Of a stretch of DNA of 35,936 bases, positions 30,412-35,936 are shown one piece after another. Each line of letters starts with the position of its first letter. The first letter of the stretch is position 1. Under the pieces are notes generated by a model, which saw nothing but the letters and a program-made list of their open reading frames with translations, was not told the origin of the DNA and did not search any database. A program made the translations under genes and the position numbers. The DNA comes from Firmicutes bacterium CAG:475 (GTDB taxonomy: Bacteria; Bacillota; Clostridia; Christensenellales; CAG-917): positions 1 to 35,936 of the forward strand of contig FR895548.1 in assembly GCA_000434435.1 (NCBI GenBank), in the 5' to 3' direction.

Positions 30412-31884
30412 TCATTTTGCCAGCACTCTTACGTAGGTTTTCAACCCTTCGGGCTTATCCTTGGATATCTGCCACTTTTCTCTTGCGATCGAGTCGTCAG
30501 CATAGAAATAAATCTGTTTGTTTGTCCAGGCGTTTTCAAGTTGACGGTTCATAATGCCCGACTCGAACACCATATCGAACACGTCGCTATGCGTGCCCAC
30601 GTACACGACGTCGCACTTGTTTTCGATGATGAAATCCACAAGGTCGTCGCGAAGCATGAACGCAAGTTGCGAATCGCTTATCACAAAGCCGCCGGCACAC
30701 TCTTTGCAAGGCTGCAACATAAATTCGTCAAGGGGCGCGCGCGTCTTTTTGCGCGTAAGTTCCACAAGTCCGAGCGACGTAAAACCGATTGTAGACGTTT
30801 TCATTCTGTCGCGTTTCAACGCCTCTTTCAGCGTTTCCAGCACGCTTTGACGATGCTCTTCGACGGTCATGTCGATAAAGTCTATTATCACTATTCCGCT
30901 GATGTTGCGAAGTCTGAGTTGAACGGCAATGCTCTCCGCCGCCGCAAGATTCGTTCTATAAACGGTGTCTTCGAGATGGCTCGTTCCAACGAATTTGCCC
31001 GTGTTTACATCTATCGATGTCAATGCTTCCGTCTTGTCTATCACAAGATACGCGCCGTTTTGCAACCACACTTTTCTGTCGCAAAGGTGGTTTATCTGCG
31101 CCGACACGCCGTAGTATTTCATTATGTTGCGCTCGCCCTCGTACAGCACGACGGGTTTGCCGATTTTTCCGGACAGCTTTTTTACGACCGTTGCGTCGTT
31201 TGTCACAACCTCGTCGACGTCCTCGTACATTGTTTCGCGCACCGCTCTTTCGAAAAGGCTTGCCTCTTCAAACACCAACTCACCCTCTTTTGCCGCCGCA
31301 TAATCTTTGCGGATTTGCTCCCAACGCTCTTTGAGAGCGTCCATCTCGTTTGACAAATCGTCGTCGCTCGCCTTGTCCGCTGCGGTGCGGATGATATATC
31401 CCATACCATCGGGGCATATCGAGGAAACGTACTCTTCGAGATAAGCTCTTCTCTTTCCGTCCTCGATTTTTCTCGACGCGCCCGTGAACGAGGACAGCGG
31501 AAGCAACACGAGATAAAATCCCGGTATCGTAACGTCCGTCGTAAGTCTTGCGCCCTTTTGCCCCAAAGGCTCTTTTACGGCTTGGCACATAATGACGTCG
31601 CCGGGAGAAACGTTGAAAGTTTTGTTGCCTTGCGGCATATCTCTTTCAAGTCCTCTGCTGTCCACGAGCGAATCGCCCGTGTACAAAAAACCGTTGCGTT
31701 CCTCGCCGATGTTGACGAAAGCCGCCTGCATGCCGCATATGACGTTTTCCACTTTGCCCTTGTAGATATTGCCTACAATGCCTCTGAAATTTGCGCGTTC
31801 AACGGAAAAATCTTCAAGGTTTCCGTCTTCGACAACAGCCGCGCGCGTACAATACGGTGTGTAGTCGAGAATGAGTTGTTTCAT
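30412..31884 (-). CDS. rng: Ribonuclease G/E family endoribonuclease
   Basis: A 490-aa single-strand-specific endoribonuclease for rRNA maturation and mRNA decay. An S1 RNA-binding domain is at the N-terminus (GNIYKGKVENVICGMQAAFVNIG, about 38-60). The DNase I-like catalytic domain has the two metal-binding aspartates in LTSIDVNTGKF and VIIDFIDM. A zinc-link-like CKEC near the C-terminal domain (LQPCKECAGGF) matches the dimer-forming CPTC motif. There is no long C-terminal scaffold as in RNase E, hence the G type. It lies 86 bp after a TIGR03936 gene, the conserved clostridial order, but the L21/L27 ribosomal protein genes that often follow are absent here. Confidence 0.95.
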   Translation of the reverse strand: MKQLILDYTPYCTRAAVVEDGNLEDFSVERANFRGIVGNIYKGKVENVICGMQAAFVNIGEERNGFLYTGDSLVDSRGLERDMPQGNKTFNVSPGDVIMCQAVKEPLGQKGARLTTDVTIPGFYLVLLPLSSFTGASRKIEDGKRRAYLEEYVSSICPDGMGYIIRTAADKASDDDLSNEMDALKERWEQIRKDYAAAKEGELVFEEASLFERAVRETMYEDVDEVVTNDATVVKKLSGKIGKPVVLYEGERNIMKYYGVSAQINHLCDRKVWLQNGAYLVIDKTEALTSIDVNTGKFVGTSHLEDTVYRTNLAAAESIAVQLRLRNISGIVIIDFIDMTVEEHRQSVLETLKEALKRDRMKTSTIGFTSLGLVELTRKKTRAPLDEFMLQPCKECAGGFVISDSQLAFMLRDDLVDFIIENKCDVVYVGTHSDVFDMVFESGIMNRQLENAWTNKQIYFYADDSIAREKWQISKDKPEGLKTYVRVLAK

Positions 31885-31970
31885 TTTGATATATTCCTAA
31901 AAAATTGATATCTTTTAAGAGCGCAAAAACGCAAAAACGAACTATACGCCCAAAAGGCGCAAGTCCGCTT

Positions 31971-32600
31971 CTATTTTTGCAGATACCGGTCGACTTCCAC
32001 GAGTTTTCCATCGACGTCGACGTATTGAGCGACTTTTTCAACATCGCAAAGTTTCAAATCCTCACCGAGAATTTCGTTGAGTTTTTGAAGTATTCTGTCG
32101 GGGCGCAGATTGACGCTTCCCGACGCAAGGCGCGCTACGAGTTTTCCGTCCTTTTCAAAGAAAGAGAAAATCTTGCTCGCCACGTTTTCGGTGACGATTT
32201 CGCCCTTCTTTTCGTAGCTTATTTCAAACTTATCGCCTACTTCTATTTGTCTGTAAGGCGTATTGAAAACAAAGTCTGCGCAAACCACTTTCGCTTGCAA
32301 ATTGGGATTTTTCTCACAAGCAAACACCTTGCTTGCTTTCAGGTCGTCGGGCACTGCCGCGTTGAACTTTTCAAACACGACGTCCGCGCTCTCGTTCGTA
32401 TCCAGCGTAAGATATTCCGCAATCGACGAAATACCCAACGAAAGAGGTGGTGAAAAATACATCAGAGCATGAGGGTTGAAGCCTTGCGAATAATTTATGC
32501 TGATTTTGCCGCGTCTTATAACCCTGTCCATATGGCGCAAAAGATCGATGTGCGATATAAAGCATACGCTGCCCGTTTTTCGATATTTGAGGACTATCAT
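31971..32600 (-). CDS. TIGR03936 family radical-SAM-associated protein (DUF2344)
   Basis: A 209-aa protein that starts MIVLKYRKTGSVCFISHIDL and has the family block RVIRRGKISINYSQGFNPH near residue 30. It contains no radical SAM cluster motif itself; in many bacteria this domain is fused to, or encoded after, the TIGR03960 radical SAM protein, as here. The ATG at 32600 has GGGAGGTG upstream and overlaps the preceding stop (ATGA at 32597-32600), so the two proteins are made together. Role unknown; the linkage to RNase G suggests an RNA- or ribosome-related job. Confidence 0.88.
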   Translation of the reverse strand: MIVLKYRKTGSVCFISHIDLLRHMDRVIRRGKISINYSQGFNPHALMYFSPPLSLGISSIAEYLTLDTNESADVVFEKFNAAVPDDLKASKVFACEKNPNLQAKVVCADFVFNTPYRQIEVGDKFEISYEKKGEIVTENVASKIFSFFEKDGKLVARLASGSVNLRPDRILQKLNEILGEDLKLCDVEKVAQYVDVDGKLVEVDRYLQK

Positions 32601-34366
32601 ATCGTACACCTCCCAAGTCTGTTTGCGCCGCATCCGTTGCAGCCTTCGCGACAATTTTTGGTGGTTACGCCCTCGTATGCAAGCTCACGTTGTTTGAGCA
32701 AATATTTTTTGCTCACACCCGAGTCGATAAACTCCCACGGCAAAGTTTTGTCAAGGGGGATCGCTCCGTAATAATCTTCCATTTTAAGATCGCAATCGGC
32801 AAAGGCTTTTTGCCATACGTCCCACTTGAAATGCTCGCTCCAACCGTCGAATTTCGCGCCGAGATTGTACGCTCTTTCGATGACGTAGGATTGTCTTCTG
32901 TCCCCTCTTGCCAAAGCGGCTTCGAGCACCGACGTTTCCGCGCCGTGCCATGAGAAAGTTACGCCCTTAATTTCGCGCAAAAGCCCTCTCAAATAGTTTT
33001 GTTTGCGTTTCATCTCGTCCATTGAAATTTGCGCTTCCCATTGGAAAGGCGTGCAGGGCTTGGGAATGAACACCGCACAACTGACGGATATGTTCAAACC
33101 GCGCTTTGAGCGTTTTTGCCAATAGAGTTGTTTAAGGCGTTTGCAAATTTCGGCAATGCCTTTAATATCCTCGTCCGTTTCGGTGGGAAGTCCCATCATA
33201 AAATAGAGCTTTACGCTGTCGTAACCTGCCTCGAACGCAACGGAAATTTTGTCGATTTCCTCTTCGGTTACGTTTTTGTTGATGACGTTGCGCAATCTTT
33301 GCGTGCCTGCTTCGGGCGCAAACGTGAGTGAGCTGCGACGAGAATTGTTTGCCATATCCGGCTTGAAACTGCTTATTCTCAAACTCGGCAAAGCAAGATT
33401 TATGCGCTTTTGTTTGCAATACTCTCCAAGCTCCGCTTCCAGCTCTTCGAGTCCCGTATAATCGCTTGTGGACAGCGAGCAAAGCGAAATCTCGTTGAAT
33501 CCCGTGCTATCCACCATTTCTTTTGCGATTTCGGCGCAACGTTTCGCACTGCGTTCTCTTATAGGTCTGTACCAAAAACCTGCCTGACAAAATCTGCAAC
33601 CGCTTGCGCAACCGCGATAAAGTTCGAGCGTGGCTCTGTCATGCACCGCCTCTATGTTGGCAACCAGCGGACGCGTGGGATATTCGGCGTTTTCAAAGTC
33701 CTGAACGACTGCTTTCACAACCGTTTCGCCCTCTTGATGCAAGGACGGGACGTATGCGCCCTTCATACCCTTGACTTTTTTCAAAATCTCTTGTTTGGAA
33801 AGCCCTTGCTCTCTGCCCTCGGTGACGACTTTGAGAATCGCTATATCCGCATCCTCGCCCTCGCCCACGAGAATTATGTCGAAAAAGTCCGCAAACGGTT
33901 CGGGATTCACCGAGCAAGGTCCGCCGGCAAGCAATATGGGATAGGAATCGTCCCTGTCCTTTGCTCTGAAAGGAATCTGCGCCAAATCAAGCATATAAAG
34001 CACGTTTGTGTACAAAAGTTCGAAGCCGACCGAAAAACCGACGACGGTGAAATCTTTGAGCGGTTTTTTCGTTTCGAGAGATAAAAGCGGAATGTTGTTT
34101 TCTTTGAGTTTTTGCGCAAAATCGGGCGCGGGAGCATAGCAACGCTCCGCAACGTAACCGTCGGTCTTGTTGACGATATCATAAAGAATCGCAACGCCGA
34201 GATTGCTCATTCCGATTTCGTAAAGTTCGGGAAAACAAAACACCATATCCCCCTTGCGATGTTTGTTCATATCGGGGATATTCCACTCACCGCCCGCATA
34301 TCTCGCGGGCTTTTCGACTTCGCCGAGCAAAGCGAAATATTTTTGTTTGTAATCTTGGTTTTGCAT
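32597..34366 (-). CDS. TIGR03960 family B12-binding-domain radical SAM protein
   Basis: A 589-aa radical SAM enzyme. The N-terminal 200 residues form a cobalamin-binding-like Rossmann domain (VVGFSVGFELLYTNVLYMLD, LLAGGPCSVNPEPFADFFD, LVGEGEDADI). The radical SAM core has RGCASGCRFCQAGFWYRP, the CxxxCxxC cluster motif, followed by the TIM-barrel blocks TFAPEAGTQRLRNVINK and KLYFMMGLPTETDEDI. The C-terminus has a Cys-rich ending, NCREGCNGCGANRLGRC. Its reaction has not been established. It leads the row TIGR03960, TIGR03936, rng. Confidence 0.92.
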   Translation of the reverse strand: MQNQDYKQKYFALLGEVEKPARYAGGEWNIPDMNKHRKGDMVFCFPELYEIGMSNLGVAILYDIVNKTDGYVAERCYAPAPDFAQKLKENNIPLLSLETKKPLKDFTVVGFSVGFELLYTNVLYMLDLAQIPFRAKDRDDSYPILLAGGPCSVNPEPFADFFDIILVGEGEDADIAILKVVTEGREQGLSKQEILKKVKGMKGAYVPSLHQEGETVVKAVVQDFENAEYPTRPLVANIEAVHDRATLELYRGCASGCRFCQAGFWYRPIRERSAKRCAEIAKEMVDSTGFNEISLCSLSTSDYTGLEELEAELGEYCKQKRINLALPSLRISSFKPDMANNSRRSSLTFAPEAGTQRLRNVINKNVTEEEIDKISVAFEAGYDSVKLYFMMGLPTETDEDIKGIAEICKRLKQLYWQKRSKRGLNISVSCAVFIPKPCTPFQWEAQISMDEMKRKQNYLRGLLREIKGVTFSWHGAETSVLEAALARGDRRQSYVIERAYNLGAKFDGWSEHFKWDVWQKAFADCDLKMEDYYGAIPLDKTLPWEFIDSGVSKKYLLKQRELAYEGVTTKNCREGCNGCGANRLGRCTI

Positions 34367-34720
34367 CGCTGTATCTTAGTTATTTTTATTAGATTTAAAT
34401 AAATTTAGTTTGCCTCGTTTGTCCGCTTGCGCACGAAATGCGCACCACCAAGCAGATAATTCGGCGAAATTGCAATTCAAATTCACCTGCGTGCAAAGCA
34501 CGCACCCACCAAACAAGCACTCTCGCGGATTTACGGTTTGAGGCTTTATCCGTCTTATTTTGAGAGCAAAGAGGGCTTGCGCAGTTAGTGATTGCGAGAA
34601 CAAATACGGCTATAGCAATCGCCCAAAGGTTTTCGTTTCTATTTAGGGGATTCCCACGCTTGCGCTCTGAATGACTATGTGGGCGATTGCCTTTGCCGCA
34701 ACGCCGTTTGAGCAATGGCC
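34367..34720. repeat. Gene-free 354-bp spacer with an inverted repeat
   Basis: There is no credible gene. GCAATCGCCCA (34615-34625) and TGGGCGATTGC (34680-34690) form an 11-bp inverted repeat around 54 bp. On the minus strand the spacer stays open over 100 codons, but the product looks like translated non-coding DNA (Arg, Cys and Trp rich, no start signal). The style resembles interspersed intergenic repeats common in gut Clostridia assemblies; I cannot confirm copies elsewhere from this window. Confidence 0.45.
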
Positions 34721-35665
34721 TTAGCAATGGTTTATGCATAGAGCGGCGGCGCCGATAATGCCGGCGTCGTTTTTGAGGGTTGCCGCAACCACCTTGACTT
34801 TGGGCGTATATTCCGCGCCGTACTTGTTTCTCGACACGTATCTTTGCAACGGTTTGATGATGTTGTCGCCTTGATTTGAAATGCCTCCGCCGATGATTAT
34901 GACCTCGGGCGCAAAGATATTCGCATAGTTGACAAGCCCCACACCGACATACTTGATATAGCGTTTTACCACCGCAATCGCCACTTTATCTCCCTCTTTT
35001 GCGCAGTCAAACACTATTTTTCCGCTGTTTCCGTCCTCCTCGACTTTTTTTGCAAGCAAGCTGTCGGGGTGCTTTTCGCAAGCGGTTTGAATCTGATTCA
35101 TAAGCGCGGTTGCAGACGCATACGCTTCGTAACAGCCTTTCTTTCCACAGCCGCACACCGCTCCGCCGAGATTGATTTGGATATGTCCGCCTTCCGCTCC
35201 CGCCGAGCGATTGCCCGTGATAAGTTTGCCGTCCGCAACAATGCCCGTCCCCACGCCCGTGCCGAGCGTAACCATAACGGAATTTTTTGCTCCGTTGCCC
35301 GCTCCGAACATAGTTTCTCCGAGTGCGGCGCAGTTTGCGTCGTTTGAGAGTTTTACGTTTTTGATTTGCGTCTTCTCGGCAATCATTCTCGCCATAGGCG
35401 TATTGCGGAAATTGATGTTGCAGGAATAGCGCACTATACCCTTTTCGTCGTAGATCGAGCCGGGACAACCTATGCCGATGCCTTCGATTTCGTCCTTGCA
35501 ATCCTTCACCAAATCTTCGATGAGATTTGCGATGTCTTGCACGATAAGGAAGTCTTCTTTGCCCGGGGACGTGACAACCACTTTTCTTGCAAGAATGTTG
35601 CCCTTTTCGTCAACGATGCCGCCCTTTATGGTCATGCCGCCGATGTCGATGCCAACGTATTTCAT
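34721..35665 (-). CDS. glcK: ROK-family glucokinase
   Basis: Phosphorylates glucose (or a related sugar) with ATP for glycolysis. The 314-aa protein has the N-terminal phosphate loop DIGGMTIKGGIVD, the catalytic Asp in LSNDANCAALGE, the TLGTGVGTGIV nucleotide loop, the ROK signature with GAEGGHIQI and the zinc site CGCGKKGCYEAYAS. The C-terminal IIGGGISNQGD completes the ATP site. Length and motifs match Firmicutes glucokinase; another hexose as substrate is possible. The ATG at 35665 has GAGG upstream and the promoter at 35695-35723. It is probably monocistronic. Confidence 0.9.
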   Translation of the reverse strand: MKYVGIDIGGMTIKGGIVDEKGNILARKVVVTSPGKEDFLIVQDIANLIEDLVKDCKDEIEGIGIGCPGSIYDEKGIVRYSCNINFRNTPMARMIAEKTQIKNVKLSNDANCAALGETMFGAGNGAKNSVMVTLGTGVGTGIVADGKLITGNRSAGAEGGHIQINLGGAVCGCGKKGCYEAYASATALMNQIQTACEKHPDSLLAKKVEEDGNSGKIVFDCAKEGDKVAIAVVKRYIKYVGVGLVNYANIFAPEVIIIGGGISNQGDNIIKPLQRYVSRNKYGAEYTPKVKVVAATLKNDAGIIGAAALCINHC

Positions 35666-35694
35666 AAAACGCCTCGTGTAAGTTTATTATTAAT

Positions 35695-35723
35695 ATTTTA
35701 TTATATACTCATATAAAAGTCAA
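35695..35723 (-). promoter_or_regulatory. Promoter of the glucokinase gene
   Basis: Minus strand: TTGACT (35723-35718), a 17-bp spacer and TAAAAT (35700-35695), about 30 bp before the start codon. Confidence 0.65.
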
Positions 35724-35768
35724 GAAGTGTAAAGGGCGAACTTATAGCATGAATTTTGTCAAAAACTC

Positions 35769-35893
35769 GTTCGGAGCGTTCTTATACGCGGTATGTGCCT
35801 GTTCGAAGACGGATTTGACATCTAAAAGCTAACGAAAATTTATTCAAGGGGCACTTATATACGTAATGTGCCTATTCTAAGACGGAATTGGAG
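35769..35893. repeat. Two diverged tandem units at 73-bp spacing
   Basis: 35769-35820 and 35842-35893 match at about two thirds of positions, sharing CTTATA, ATGTGCCT and AAGACGGA. Read on the minus strand, unit 1 gives SVFEQAHTAYKNAP followed by NEFLTKFML and a stop. Unit 2 gives the related but interrupted SVLE-stop-AHYVYKCPLNKF. This looks like decayed copies of the same coding 3' end or of an interspersed repeat. The left arm of the element at 20168 is also similar. I cannot identify the parent gene. Confidence 0.5.
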
Positions 35894-35936
35894 TCGCAAG
35901 GCGACGACCGGTCGCTCGAGCGTCATTGCGGTCAAG

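Noticed and set aside
34395..34739. A 114-codon minus-strand frame between TIGR03960 and glcK
   Set aside because: It overlaps the glcK end, has no ribosome site and an Arg/Cys/Trp-rich composition typical of translated spacer DNA.
1..35936. CRISPR arrays, tRNA or rRNA genes, prophage or transposase genes
   Set aside because: No regularly spaced repeats, tRNA cloverleaf with conserved arms, rRNA sequence or phage/transposase proteins could be recognised by reading either strand.

Overview
The window looks like a chromosomal segment of an uncultured, anaerobic, low-to-mid-GC Clostridia member, probably a gut lineage. The evidence is a complete SCIFF (six-cysteine) peptide plus its radical-SAM maturase, a Rex redox repressor, CdaA-type diadenylate cyclase, HolA, the TIGR03960/TIGR03936/RNase G gene row, strong AAGGAG-type ribosome sites and TTGACA/TATAAT promoters. 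I cannot name the species. I see no rRNA, tRNA, CRISPR array, prophage or intact transposase. Almost every gene is on the minus strand; the exceptions are two redox genes, an IPMDH-like gene, a small HTH gene and a lipoprotein hydrolase.

Layout. (1) 1-5323, minus: an operon of holA, a membrane protein of unknown function, cdaA, a DUF1015 gene and lysC (cut by the window edge). (2) 5532-9158: a FadR/GntR regulator divergent from a CrtI/retinol-saturase-like FAD enzyme and a flavin/[2Fe-2S] reductase. Two matching TTGGTnnnACCAA palindromes sit at the two promoters. (3) 9382-13194: a polar amino-acid ABC transporter operon (ATPase, permease, binding protein), divergent from an IPMDH-family protein that has lost key residues. 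The binding protein appears circularly permuted and the ATPase carries an insertion of about 110 residues. (4) 13260-14150: a PH-like-domain protein divergent from a 70-aa Xre-type repressor, with two GAACAnnnTGTTC palindromes between them. (5) 14402-20068: uvrA and uvrB, preceded by two small paralogous proteins with a winged-helix-like N-terminus and a C-terminal membrane anchor. (6) 20311-24815: rex, a surface-exposed membrane protein, ybaK, and the SCIFF maturase and peptide genes, with an intrinsic terminator between the last two. (7) 24916-29105: an Orn/Lys/Arg decarboxylase-family enzyme, a lipoprotein alpha/beta hydrolase and an O-antigen-ligase-like membrane protein. (8) 29343-35665: a zinc-less MDR dehydrogenase, RNase G, two radical-SAM-associated proteins and a ROK glucokinase. 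Short degenerate repeats lie in the intergenic spaces near the right edge.

The best candidate for something undescribed is the block 9382-13194. A rearranged solute-binding protein, an ATPase with an extra domain and a likely pseudoenzyme of leucine/lysine biosynthesis ancestry lie next to each other. The two regulator/target divergons (6251-6461 and 13772-13938) are well enough defined in sequence to be tested directly. All family assignments were made by reading the translations; no database search was run.
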